Origin: Micromonospora sp. WMMD1155
GTDB taxonomy: Bacteria > Actinomycetota > Actinomycetes > Mycobacteriales > Micromonosporaceae
Assembly: GCF_029581275.1 (NCBI RefSeq)
Contig: NZ_CP120742.1
Location: 4,026,001 to 4,090,000, forward strand
DNA length: 64,000 nucleotides
Reading direction: 5' to 3'
Shown: piece after piece, positions 53,695 to 62,651 of the stretch
Layout of the letters: the number at the start of each line of letters is the position of its first letter
How positions within the stretch are numbered: position 1 is the first letter of the stretch
Notes under the pieces: model-generated
Told to the model about the DNA's origin: nothing
The model's input: only the letters and a program-made list of their open reading frames with translations
Database searches by the model: none
Position numbers and translations under genes: made by a program

Positions 53695-54204
53695 ATGAGC
53701 GATCGCGACACGGCGTTCTCCGAGTACTTCGCGGCACGGTCCGGTGCCATGCGCGGCACGGCGTACCTGCTGTGCGGCGACTGGCACCGTGCCGAAGACC
53801 TGGTCCAGACCGCGTTCGTCAAGCTTTACCGGGTCTGGAACCGGGTCTCCCGGCACGAGGTGCTCGACAGCTACGTACGCCAGATCCTGATCCGCACATT
53901 CCTGGACGAGCGACGGCGTGGCTGGTGGCGACGCGAACGGGTGGGAGGCGAGGACGCCGAGCAGGTGGCCCCGCCGGACTCACCGGAGAGCCGGTTGCTG
54001 CTGCTCCAGGCGTTGGCGCGGGTGGCACCGCGCCAACGCGCCGTGCTGGTCCTCCGCTACTGGGAGGACCTGTCGGTCGAGGATGTCGCGGCGCTGCTGG
54101 AGTGCTCTCCAGGGACGGTGAAGAGCCAGGCGGCACGCGGGCTCGACACGTTGCGTGGCCTCCTGGCACCCACCTACAGCGAGATCGGTATGGGGGAGCG
54201 ATGA
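53695..54204 (+). CDS. SigE-family ECF RNA polymerase sigma factor
   Basis: The 169-aa protein contains sigma region 2 (FSEYFAARSGAMRGTAYLLCGDWHRAEDLVQTAFVKLY) and region 4 (LLLLQALARVAPRQRAVLVLRYWEDLSVEDVAALLECSPGTVKSQAARGLDTL), typical of the actinobacterial SigE-family (ECF39-like) factors. It is expected to recruit RNA polymerase to a small regulon. The next gene starts within its stop codon (ATGA) and encodes a membrane protein, the usual place for an anti-sigma factor. Confidence 0.94.
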   Translation: MSDRDTAFSEYFAARSGAMRGTAYLLCGDWHRAEDLVQTAFVKLYRVWNRVSRHEVLDSYVRQILIRTFLDERRRGWWRRERVGGEDAEQVAPPDSPESRLLLLQALARVAPRQRAVLVLRYWEDLSVEDVAALLECSPGTVKSQAARGLDTLRGLLAPTYSEIGMGER

Positions 54205-55046
54205 ACGAAGACGAGTTGCGCGCGGGGTTGCGCGGCGAGATGGCGCGCCTCACCCCGCCACCACCATCGAGCGCGGCGGCCACACTCGGGGTGGCCCGGC
54301 GGGCGTACCTGCGCCACCGCGCGCTGTGGGCCTCGGTCGGGACTGCGGCCGTCGTGTTGGCGGTCACGGGCTTCGCGGCCGTCGCCACTCCGGACGGTCG
54401 TGTCTACCAACCCGCGGGTCACGGTCCGCCGGTCGCGCCGGATGCGTCGGGCGACACCGCGAAGCCGTGGCCGACCGGGCCCGACGGTCGCCCGCAGGAG
54501 GACCGGACAGCGCGGGCCGGCACCAGGTACGACCAGGGGGCCAAACTGCTCCAAAATGTCGTCGCGATCGTGCCCACCGGCTACACCGCGCCGGACGACC
54601 CGCCGAACCCGCCGGACGGCCAGATGACCCTGCGGACCCACCAGGCGCAGTTCGAGGCCACAGTGGACGGAGCCGACAAGTGGAGTTACTCGACCTCCGT
54701 CGCCGTGGCGCAGGGCGAGGGCACCGGGCGCGTCATCGTCGAGGTGCACGAGGCGGGCGCCCGCGAACTGCCCACCGAACCGTGTGCCCTGGCCCAGACG
54801 TTCTGGGGGATGGAGGGCGAATGTCAGGTCGAGAACGTGGGAGCGGCGCAGGTCGGCGTGGTGGTTCGACCCGGCAGGGACGACCGGCTGGACCAGTGGT
54901 CGGCGTACCGGCACCCCGATGGCGTGGTGGTGTACGTGGCGCAGGGCAAGAAGCTCGACGATCTTCGGCCGGAGCTGACGACGCTGCCGTTCTCCGTGCC
55001 GCAACTGGCGGCCCTCGCGATCGACGAACGGTTCCACCTGAAGTGA
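54201..55046 (+). CDS. Membrane protein coupled to the sigma factor, possible anti-sigma factor
   Basis: The 281-aa protein has a ~45-residue cytosolic N-terminus (MNEDELRAGLRGEMARLTPPPPSSAAATLGVARRAYLRHRAL). One TM helix follows (WASVGTAAVVLAVTGFAAVA, about 51-70), then a ~210-residue external domain with two Cys (EPCALAQ; GECQVEN) that could pair. It lacks the HxxxCxxC zinc motif of ZAS anti-sigma factors, so any anti-sigma role rests on position and topology. It overlaps the sigma gene by 4 bases. Confidence 0.75.
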   Translation: MNEDELRAGLRGEMARLTPPPPSSAAATLGVARRAYLRHRALWASVGTAAVVLAVTGFAAVATPDGRVYQPAGHGPPVAPDASGDTAKPWPTGPDGRPQEDRTARAGTRYDQGAKLLQNVVAIVPTGYTAPDDPPNPPDGQMTLRTHQAQFEATVDGADKWSYSTSVAVAQGEGTGRVIVEVHEAGARELPTEPCALAQTFWGMEGECQVENVGAAQVGVVVRPGRDDRLDQWSAYRHPDGVVVYVAQGKKLDDLRPELTTLPFSVPQLAALAIDERFHLK

Positions 55047-55072
55047 CACGGTGACCCGGCCGCCCCCGGGGT

Positions 55073-55109
55073 GGGCCCAGGTGCCGCGACCCCACGGTGC
55101 ACTGGGCCC
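55073..55109. terminator. Hairpin after the sigma/membrane-protein operon
   Basis: An 8-bp perfect outer stem (55073-55080 and 55102-55109) with a further 3-bp inner stem after a one-base bulge lies 27 bases downstream of the operon. Confidence 0.55.
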
Positions 55110-55254
55110 TGGCTCGGGGCGGTCAGGATCGCGCCGCACCGGTCACCCCTGAACACCAGCGCCGATCGCGGCTGGAACACCACTGCGACGGATCGGCGAC
55201 GAGCCCTGTCTTTCCCCGGGTGCTGCGTCGGGCTTCGCCAGTACCCTCGTCCGC

Positions 55255-55800
55255 ATGGCTGACGCTGTCGTGATTCCCGGCGGTAAGTTCGGCCCGGGCG
55301 CGCCCCTGCTGATGTACGCCGGCGATGTGGCGGAGCAGCGGGGCGCAACCGTGCACCGGCACTCGTGGTCGCAGGAGTTTCCAGAGTTCGATCAGCCGGG
55401 GATCCAGAGCTGGGTCAGCGGCGAGATCGCTCCCCTTGTCGACACCGTCGGCGGTCGCCCACTGTTGATCGGCAAGTCGCTCGGCACGAACGCGGCAGTG
55501 ATCGCCGCCGAGAGATCCCTCCCCGCCGTGTGGCTCACGCCCTTACTGACGATGCCGTGGGTGGTTGCTGCTCTGGACCGCGCAACCGCGCCGATCCTCC
55601 TCGTGGGCGGCACCGCCGACACGTTCTGGGACGGTGACATCGCCCGACGCCTCTCACCCCATGTGCTGGAGGTGGAAGGCGCGGACCACGGCATGTACGT
55701 ACCTGGTCCGCTCACCGAGTCGATCGCGGTGCTCGGCCGCGTCGTGGTCGCCGTGGAGGAGTTCCTCGACGCCGTCGACTGGCCCGACCGGGCGCGTTGA
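55255..55800 (+). CDS. Small alpha/beta hydrolase
   Basis: The 181-aa protein starts ADAVVIPGGKFGPGAPLLMYAGDVAEQRGATVHRHSW and has the nucleophile elbow LLIGKSLGTNAA (Ser in GKSLG, about residue 74), a likely acid Asp in GGTADTFWD, and the His in VEGADHGMYVPG, giving a complete catalytic triad. The fold is a lid-less minimal alpha/beta hydrolase. The substrate is unknown. The start ATG at 55255 lies 208 bases after the preceding operon, in a gap with only a hairpin seen. Confidence 0.85.
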   Translation: MADAVVIPGGKFGPGAPLLMYAGDVAEQRGATVHRHSWSQEFPEFDQPGIQSWVSGEIAPLVDTVGGRPLLIGKSLGTNAAVIAAERSLPAVWLTPLLTMPWVVAALDRATAPILLVGGTADTFWDGDIARRLSPHVLEVEGADHGMYVPGPLTESIAVLGRVVVAVEEFLDAVDWPDRAR

Positions 55801-55885
55801 CACGGGCGCGCCCGATCGGAGACGGAGTGGCGCCGCGGCCGAGGTGCCGCGATCATGCGGTGTACCTGGGCCTTCTTCGTTCCCG

Positions 55886-56041
55886 TTGACGGGCACCCGT
55901 TCGCGGACCACGGGGGCTACGCTCGCGCCACTGCTGTGGCCGCTGTCGCTCGCGACTGTGCTGACTGTGTTGATCATTCGGCTGCGGAGACGTAACCGGA
56001 CGGACGCCGCCGAGTCGACAGTTGCCAGCATCGCCGGCTAG
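55886..56041 (+). CDS. Possible small membrane protein
   Basis: A 51-aa frame from a TTG codon holds one hydrophobic stretch (TLAPLLWPLSLATVLTVLII) followed by RLRRRNR, consistent with a single TM helix in the positive-inside orientation. There is no ribosome binding site and no family evidence. It could equally be noncoding sequence before the tRNA-Gly gene. Confidence 0.25.
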   Translation: MTGTRSRTTGATLAPLLWPLSLATVLTVLIIRLRRRNRTDAAESTVASIAG

Positions 56042-56102
56042 GGGAGCGGCCGACCGGCCCGGACCGAGCGATGGAGCCTCTGACCTGGGCCTTCGTGTGT
56101 GG

Positions 56103-56173
56103 AGCGGGCGACGGGAATCGAACCCGCGTAGTCAGTTTGGAAGACTGAAGCTCTACCATTGAGCTACGCCCGC
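56103..56173 (-). tRNA. tRNA-Gly (TCC anticodon)
   Basis: The 71-base gene on the minus strand has a 7-bp acceptor stem (GCGGGCG paired with CGCCCGC), D-arm (AGCTCAATGGTAGAGC), an anticodon stem-loop with loop CTTCCAA (anticodon complement at 56139-56141), and a T-arm with GGTTCGATTCC. CCA is not encoded. It reads GGA codons and converges with no gene on its 3' side for about 60 bases. Confidence 0.97.
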
Positions 56174-56512
56174 GTGCACCTCACCTGAGCGGGGTGCGTC
56201 GACAGCGTACCCAATGCTTGTGCCCGGCGTGCAGCCGCGCCACCGCCTGGCGGCGTCGCGTCGCCGCGTCGCCGCGCGGCACGCTCTGAAGATCAACGCA
56301 GGCTCGGCGATGTGGCGGCTTCCCGGCCGGTGGACACCGCCACCTCGCCGACGTTGCGTCGATCATGGCGGCCCGCCGGCCCGCCAGCCCGCCAGCTCGG
56401 CGGTCCGGCCGCCGGGAGTTGGGGTTAACGATGACTTTCGGGGGACTTGTCCGGGTGGCGGATGCCCCGGCACCGCCTGGGGCGTGGCGACGGCATAGAC
56501 TGCTCGTCGCCA
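56174..56512. other. Intergenic region between divergent tRNA genes
   Basis: This 339-base stretch lies between the tRNA-Gly gene (minus) and the tRNA-Pro gene (plus) and must contain both promoters. A CATAGACT sequence at about 56493-56500, some 15 bases before tRNA-Pro, is a possible -10. No credible protein gene, repeat array or known RNA is seen. Confidence 0.5.
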
Positions 56513-56586
56513 CGGGGTGTGGCGCAGCTTGGTAGCGCACTCGCTTTGGGAGCGAGGGGCCGTGGGTTCAAATCCCGCCACCCCGA
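56513..56586 (+). tRNA. tRNA-Pro (TGG anticodon)
   Basis: The 74-base gene has acceptor stem CGGGGTG paired with CACCCCG, D-arm GCGCAGCTTGGTAGCGC, an anticodon stem CTCGC/GCGAG with loop TTTGGGA (anticodon TGG at 56537-56539), and a T-arm with GGTTCAAATCC. CCA is not encoded. It reads CCA and, by wobble, other Pro codons. It precedes trigger factor by 138 bases. Confidence 0.97.
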
Positions 56587-56724
56587 CTGTCGTCCGCGGC
56601 CGGGCCGACCCGGGTGCCGCCCAGTGCGGTCCCCGGGCGATGCCGGAGCGTCCGGCCGGCTCGCCTACACTCGATGGGCTGAATCACGCCCAGACTCAAC
56701 TGAGATCCGTCAAGGAGTACGCCT

Positions 56725-58071
56725 GTGAAGAGCACCGTCGAGACTCTGAGCCCGACGCGCGTGCGGCTCGCCATCGAGGTGCCGTTCGTCGAGCTCGAGC
56801 CGAGCCTCAAGAAGGCGTACCGGGAGATCGGTTCGCAGGTCCAGGTTCCGGGCTTCCGCCGGGGCAAGGTGCCGACCGCCGTGATCGACCAGCGGGTCGG
56901 CCGGGGCACCGTCCTCAACGAGGCGGTCCAGGAGGCCATCCCGGAGAACATCCTCGCCGCGGTGCGCGAGCACGACCTGAAGACGCTGGGGCGCCCCGAG
57001 GTCGAGATCACCGAGTTCAACGACGGTGACTCGCTGAACTTCACCGCCGAGGTCGACGTCCGCCCGGAGATCACCATCCCGGACGCCTCCACCATCGAGG
57101 TGGTCGTGGACGAGCTGCAGATCGACGAGAGCGAGATCGACGAGCAGGTGAAGAACCTGCGGGAGCGTTTCGCGACCCTCAAGACCGTGGAGCGGGCCGC
57201 CGCCGAGGGTGACTTCGTCCAGATCGACCTCAACGCCACCGTCGACGGCGAGGACGTGCCGGGCGGCCAGGCCAGCAACATCTCCCACGAGGTGGGCAGC
57301 AAGCAGCTCCTGCCGGGCCTCGACGAGGCCGTCGTCGGTCTCGCCGCCGGCGACGACACCACCTTCACCACCCAGCTGGTCGGCGGCGACTTCGCCGGTC
57401 GCGACGCCGAGGTGGCGGTGACCGTGCGCACGGTCAAGGAGAAGGAGCTGCCCGAGCTGAACGACGAGTTCGCGCAGATGGCGAGCGAGTTCGACACGAT
57501 CGAGGAGCTGCGCGGCGACCTGCGTTCGCGGGTCACCCAGGGCAAGCAGGTCGAGCAGATCTACGCCGCTCGGGACAAGGCCCTGGCGCAGCTGGTCGAG
57601 GCCGCCGAGATCCCGGCCCCGGAGGGTGTCGTCCGCGAGGAGGTCGAGAGCCGCAAGCAGGCGATGGTCGACCAGCTGGAGCGGATCGGCGCCTCCATGG
57701 AGGAGTACCTCGCCGCCGAGGACAAGACCGAGGAGCAGATCGACGCCGAGCTGACCGAGGCGGCGACCGAGGGCGTCAAGGTCCAGCTCCTGCTGGACAC
57801 GCTGGCCGACGCCGAGGACGTGCAGGTCTCCGACGACGAGTTCGGTCACGAGATCGTGCACCGGGCGCAGCGCGCCGGGATGGCCCCGCAGCAGTACTAC
57901 GACCAGCTGGTGCGCTCCGGCGCGGCTGCGGCCGTCTTCGGGGACGTGCGGCGGGGCAAGGCGCTCGCGGCCGTCATGGAGCGGATCACGATCAAGGACT
58001 CGGCCGGCAATGGCATCACCCTTGACGCGCTGCGCGCCGCCAACGAGGCCGAGCACAACCACCAGCACTGA
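56725..58071 (+). CDS. tig: Trigger factor
   Basis: The 448-aa ribosome-bound chaperone has all three parts: the N-terminal ribosome-docking domain with the signature GFRRGKVP (about 48-55), an FKBP-type peptidyl-prolyl isomerase domain (GDFVQIDLNATVDGEDV ... GSKQLLPGLDEAVVGL, about 155-240), and a long helical C-terminal chaperone arm ending HNHQH. GTG at 56725 is preceded by AAGGAG. It sits upstream of the clp genes, as is usual in bacteria. Confidence 0.97.
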   Translation: MKSTVETLSPTRVRLAIEVPFVELEPSLKKAYREIGSQVQVPGFRRGKVPTAVIDQRVGRGTVLNEAVQEAIPENILAAVREHDLKTLGRPEVEITEFNDGDSLNFTAEVDVRPEITIPDASTIEVVVDELQIDESEIDEQVKNLRERFATLKTVERAAAEGDFVQIDLNATVDGEDVPGGQASNISHEVGSKQLLPGLDEAVVGLAAGDDTTFTTQLVGGDFAGRDAEVAVTVRTVKEKELPELNDEFAQMASEFDTIEELRGDLRSRVTQGKQVEQIYAARDKALAQLVEAAEIPAPEGVVREEVESRKQAMVDQLERIGASMEEYLAAEDKTEEQIDAELTEAATEGVKVQLLLDTLADAEDVQVSDDEFGHEIVHRAQRAGMAPQQYYDQLVRSGAAAAVFGDVRRGKALAAVMERITIKDSAGNGITLDALRAANEAEHNHQH

Positions 58072-58081
58072 TCGTCGGGTG

Positions 58082-58118
58082 CGGCCGCCGTCCGCCGCTG
58101 TGCGGTGGACGGCGGCCG
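58082..58118. terminator. Strong terminator after tig
   Basis: A 17-bp stem (58082-58098 with 58102-58118, one G-T pair) and the 3-base loop TGT begin ten bases after the tig stop. It separates tig from the clpP operon. Confidence 0.85.
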
Positions 58119-58174
58119 AATCCTTTCCCCGGGTACGCCGGGAGCCCGCGCCGCGGGTGTGCCCGACACAGCTG

Positions 58175-58188
58175 CGCTGAGAGCGAAC
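58175..58188. promoter_or_regulatory. ClgR-like activator site, CGC-n5-GCGAAC
   Basis: The sequence is the exact reverse complement of the GTTCGC-n5-GCG motif described for ClgR, the activator of clpP1P2, clpC and lon in streptomycetes and corynebacteria. It lies about 38 bases upstream of a TAGTGT -10 and 77 bases before clpP1, a suitable activator position. Confidence 0.65.
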
Positions 58189-58226
58189 AGTGCCCCGACC
58201 GGGACTCTGCCGCCCCGCACACCGGT

Positions 58227-58232
58227 TAGTGT
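58227..58232 (+). promoter_or_regulatory. Possible -10 (TAGTGT) for clpP1
   Basis: TAGTGT lies 33 bases upstream of the clpP1 ATG, with no good -35, as expected for a promoter that depends on an activator such as ClgR. Confidence 0.45.
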
Positions 58233-58265
58233 CGGGAAAGACGGTACGGAGAGCGAAGGGCTGCC

Positions 58266-58907
58266 ATGACCGACATGCACATCCCCAAGAAGTCGCTCCG
58301 GGCGATTGACGCGCGCGGTGGCGACTCCATTGGCAACCTCGACGACTCGGTCTACAACCGGTTGCTCAAGGAACGCATCATCTTCCTGGGCAGTGAGGTG
58401 ACCGACCAGGTCGCCAACCGCATCTGCGCGCAGCTGCTGCTGCTCGCCGCGGAGGACCCGGACCGCGACATCAACCTGTGGATCAACTCGCCGGGTGGCT
58501 CGGTCTACTCCGGCATGGCGATCTACGACACCATGCAGTTCATCGACAACGACGTGTCGACCGTGGCGATGGGCATGGCGGCCTCGATGGGCCAGCTGCT
58601 GCTCTGCGCGGGCACCAAGGGCAAGCGTTACGCCCTGCCGCACGCCCGGATCATGATGCACCAGCCGTCCGGCGGCCTGGGCGGCACGGCGTCCGACATC
58701 GCCATCCAGGCGGAGCAGATGCTCTACACGAAGCGGATGTTCCAGGAGCGGGTCGCGCACCACACCGGCCAAGACCAGTCGCAGATCGAGGCGGACTCGG
58801 ACCGGGACCGTTGGTTCACCGCCCAGGAGGCCATGGACTACGGCTTCATCGACAAGGTGATCATCGGGGCCGCTCAGGTTCCGGATGGCGCCGGGACCCT
58901 GAGCTGA
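58266..58907 (+). CDS. clpP1: ATP-dependent Clp protease proteolytic subunit 1
   Basis: The 213-aa serine protease subunit has the catalytic Ser in [11 protein letters not shown] (about residue 109), His in [11 protein letters not shown] (about 134), and the Asp region [19 protein letters not shown]. Actinobacteria make a mixed ClpP1-ClpP2 tetradecamer, which degrades proteins delivered by ClpX or ClpC. ATG at 58266 has a GAAGGG site; an ATG at codon 4 could also be used, and the N-terminal peptide is normally processed. Ten bases separate it from clpP2. Confidence 0.96.
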   Translation: MTDMHIPKKSLRAIDARGGDSIGNLDDSVYNRLLKERIIFLGSEVTDQVANRICAQLLLLAAEDPDRDINLWINSPGGSVYSGMAIYDTMQFIDNDVSTVAMGMAASMGQLLLCAGTKGKRYALPHARIMMHQPSGGLGGTASDIAIQAEQMLYTKRMFQERVAHHTGQDQSQIEADSDRDRWFTAQEAMDYGFIDKVIIGAAQVPDGAGTLS

Positions 58908-58917
58908 GGAGCTGACG

Positions 58918-59580
58918 ATGACTGATCTGAGCCTGCCGCCCCAGTTCGCGGCCGTGCACAACCGTTACGTGTTGCCGTCGTTCGTGGAGCGCACGTCGTA
59001 CGGGGTGAAGGAGTCCAACCCGTACAACAAGCTCTTCGAGGACCGGATCATCTTCCTCGGCGTCCAGGTGGACGACGCGTCGGCCAACGACGTGATGGCC
59101 CAGCTGCTGACGCTCGAGGGCACCGACCCGGACCGCGACATCATCATGTACATCAACTCGCCGGGTGGTTCGTTCACCGCGATGACGGCGATCTACGACA
59201 CCATGCAGTACGTCCGTCCGGACATCCAGACGGTCTGCCTCGGGCAGGCCGCCAGTGCGGCGGCTGTGCTGCTCTCGGCGGGCACTCCGGGTAAGCGGAT
59301 GGCTCTTCCGAACTCGCGGATCATCATCCACCAGCCGGCCACCGAGGGCGGCTACGGGCAGGGCTCGGACATCGAGATCCAGGCCCGGGAGATCCTGCGG
59401 ATGCGGACGCAGCTGGAGGACATGCTGTCCCGCCACTGCAACCGCCCGATCGAGCAGGTTCGCAAGGACATCGACCGTGACAAGATCATGACGGCCGAGG
59501 AGTCCAAGGAGTACGGGCTGGTCGACACGATCCTGACCAGCCGCAAGAAGGGCTTGCTGGCCGCTCAGGCCGCCAGCTGA
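58918..59580 (+). CDS. clpP2: ATP-dependent Clp protease proteolytic subunit 2
   Basis: The 220-aa partner subunit has the catalytic Ser in GQAASAAAVLLS, His in SRIIIHQPATEGG, and Asp in DIDRDKIMTAEESKEYGLVD. It carries the longer N-terminal propeptide usual for ClpP2 (LPPQFAAVHNRYVLPSFVERTSYG). It is the second gene of the clpP1P2 operon, after a GAGGAG site. A strong terminator follows. Confidence 0.96.
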   Translation: MTDLSLPPQFAAVHNRYVLPSFVERTSYGVKESNPYNKLFEDRIIFLGVQVDDASANDVMAQLLTLEGTDPDRDIIMYINSPGGSFTAMTAIYDTMQYVRPDIQTVCLGQAASAAAVLLSAGTPGKRMALPNSRIIIHQPATEGGYGQGSDIEIQAREILRMRTQLEDMLSRHCNRPIEQVRKDIDRDKIMTAEESKEYGLVDTILTSRKKGLLAAQAAS

Positions 59581-59590
59581 GCTGTACCGG

Positions 59591-59634
59591 GTCAGAGGTT
59601 GGCCGGGGCGTGAAGTTCCCGGCCGACCTCTGAC
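59591..59634. terminator. Terminator between clpP2 and clpX
   Basis: A 17-bp stem (59591-59607 with 59618-59634, one G-T pair) and a 10-base loop are followed by a GTTTT run. It implies that clpX is mostly expressed from its own promoter in 59635-59790. Confidence 0.85.
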
Positions 59635-59790
59635 ACACCCGTTTTGGGGGTCGGAGATTGCCCCGCCAGCGGGTAACGTCGGGTCCGTACCGCTTCGCCG
59701 GTCGGCCCGGCGGGGTGAACTAGCCGGGCGGCGCGCAGCGTCCGCAGGTCAGGGCCGGGGCTCCGGCCGATGAGTGCAGGGAGAACGTAG

Positions 59791-61086
<1,296 letters not shown>

Positions 61087-61098
61087 TCCTCCCCGCAG

Positions 61099-61133
61099 CA
61101 CGCCGGCCGCTCACTCCTGACGCGGCCGGCGTG
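61099..61133. terminator. Bidirectional terminator after clpX
   Basis: A 12-bp perfect stem (61099-61110 and 61122-61133) with an 11-base loop starts 12 bases after the clpX stop and overlaps the last codons of the convergent regulator gene. Confidence 0.75.
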
Positions 61134-61737
61134 ATCGCGTTCGGCGGTCCCACTCGCCCGACGGGGTGACTGTCACCATCATCAGCCGGGCCGGCTCGGC
61201 GGTGTCGTTGCGGTAGCCGTGTTCTCGGTCGGCGTGGAACTCGATGGTCTCGCCGGCCCGCACACGGTGGTCCTGCCCGTCGACCCGGACGACCACGGTG
61301 CCGGTGAGGACGTGCAGCACCTCCCGAGTGCCGCGCGGGTGGTCGGCGGAGCGGTGGTCCTCGTCCGGTGCCAGCTGCCAGTCCCACAGTTCGACGAGGT
61401 CTGGCTCGCCCAGGCCGCTCAGCAGGCGAGCCGTGCCGCCGTGCTCACCCTGCCAGAGCACCGGCGCCTGGGCCGCCGAGGTGATTTTCACGGTCCCTAC
61501 CTCGGCCGGCTCCAGGAGCTGGGCGATGTTGACGCCGAACGCGTCGGCGACCCGGCAGAGCGTGCCGACGCTCGGGTTGGTGCGCGCGCCCTCGATCTGC
61601 ACGAGCATCCCTTTGCTCACCCCGGACCGGCCGGCCAACTCGTCGAAGGACCACCCTCGGGCGGCCCGAAGGTCGCGTACCTGCCGGGCCACCGCGGCGG
61701 TCACCGCGCTCACCCGATCCGATCCGGCTTCGGTCAT
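61111..61737 (-). CDS. XRE-family regulator with cupin domain
   Basis: The 208-aa protein has an N-terminal helix-turn-helix (VRDLRAARGWSFDELAGRSGVSKGMLVQIEGARTNPSVGTLCRVADAFGVNIAQLL, about 20-75) and a C-terminal cupin (about 125-195: HPRGTREVLHVLTGTVVVRVDGQDHRVRAGETIEFHADREHGYRN) that should bind a small ligand. Such regulators often control an adjacent transporter or catabolic gene. ATG at 61737 is preferred over an upstream start that would overlap the divergent EamA gene. Confidence 0.92.
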   Translation of the reverse strand: MTEAGSDRVSAVTAAVARQVRDLRAARGWSFDELAGRSGVSKGMLVQIEGARTNPSVGTLCRVADAFGVNIAQLLEPAEVGTVKITSAAQAPVLWQGEHGGTARLLSGLGEPDLVELWDWQLAPDEDHRSADHPRGTREVLHVLTGTVVVRVDGQDHRVRAGETIEFHADREHGYRNDTAEPARLMMVTVTPSGEWDRRTRSRRPRQE

Positions 61738-61754
61738 TAAACTATCCTTCACGG

Positions 61755-61766
61755 TCACTATTGTGA
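61755..61766. promoter_or_regulatory. Candidate operator TCAC-TATT-GTGA in the divergent spacer
   Basis: A 4-bp-arm inverted repeat with 4 bases between lies in the 41-base gap between the XRE-cupin and EamA genes. The spacer is A/T-rich relative to its surroundings and must contain both promoters, so a repressor bound here would affect both genes. Confidence 0.4.
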
Positions 61767-61778
61767 TACGACAGGGGC

Positions 61779-62612
61779 ATGCTCCCCATTGTCCTGGCAA
61801 CCGTGTCCGCCGTCGCCTTCGGCATCGCCGACTTCTCCGGCGGAAAGGCGTCCCGTCGCGCCGACCCGATCGCCGTGACCGTCGTCTCCCAACTCCTCAG
61901 CGTCCCGCTGCTCGTCGTCCTGGTGCTGGCGGTGCCGGGCGCCCCGACCGTCGCGGACATCTGCTGGGGTCTGCTCGCCGGGGTGGCGGGCGCCGGCGGG
62001 GTCATGCTGCTCTACCGGGCCCTCGCCGGCGGGATGATGGCCGTCGTGGCACCCGTCACCGCGATCACCGCCGCAGTGGTGCCGATCATCGCCGGCCTGT
62101 TCACCGCGTCCTTCCCAGGTGCCCTGGCACTCACCGGCGCCGGTCTCGCGGTGCTCGCGATCGCACTGGTCAGCCTGGGGGAGGGCGGCGAACGACGGGG
62201 CGTCCCGGCCCGGCTCGTCGGGCTGGCTCTCGCCGCCGGAGCGCTCTTCGGTGTCTTCTTCACCCTCCTCGGCCAGGCCGACCAGAGCGCCGGGATGTGG
62301 CCGGTGGCGGCGGTGCGGGTCAGCTCGATCGCGGTCGGCCTCGCACTGGCCGCCGGCACCGGCGTGCGGTTGCGACTCGGACGGCGGGTGCTGGGCTGGG
62401 CGGCTGTCGCCGGTCTCCTCGACAGCGCCGCCAACGGGCTCTTCCTGGCCGCCGCCGCCCGTGGTCACCTGAGCATCATCGCGGCGATCACGGCGCTCTA
62501 TCCGGCCAGCACCGTGCTGCTGGCGTTGGGCGTCGACCGGGAACGGCTGCGCCCGATCCAGGTCGCCGGGCTCGGGTTCGCCGCCGGGGCTCTGGTGTTG
62601 GCCAGCATCTGA
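61779..62612 (+). CDS. EamA/DMT-family transporter
   Basis: The 277-aa integral membrane protein has about ten hydrophobic segments arranged as two EamA repeats (MLPIVLATVSAVAFGIADFSGGKASRRA at the start; GLALAAGALFGVFFTLLGQADQSAGMWPVAAVRVSSI opening the second half). The second repeat ends AAITALYPASTVLLALGVDRERLRPIQVAGLGFAAGALVLA, the typical EamA terminus. Members export or import metabolites and amino-acid-like compounds. The substrate is unknown; control by the divergent cupin regulator is inferred. Confidence 0.92.
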   Translation: MLPIVLATVSAVAFGIADFSGGKASRRADPIAVTVVSQLLSVPLLVVLVLAVPGAPTVADICWGLLAGVAGAGGVMLLYRALAGGMMAVVAPVTAITAAVVPIIAGLFTASFPGALALTGAGLAVLAIALVSLGEGGERRGVPARLVGLALAAGALFGVFFTLLGQADQSAGMWPVAAVRVSSIAVGLALAAGTGVRLRLGRRVLGWAAVAGLLDSAANGLFLAAAARGHLSIIAAITALYPASTVLLALGVDRERLRPIQVAGLGFAAGALVLASI

Positions 62613-62651
62613 CGCTGTCCACGCCGGCTCCTCCGGCCGTACCCTGTGCTC

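Noticed and set aside
56103..56586. tRNA genes as attachment sites for an integrated element
   Set aside because: No integrase and no repeated tRNA 3' fragment is seen in the window; the genes flanking them are housekeeping.
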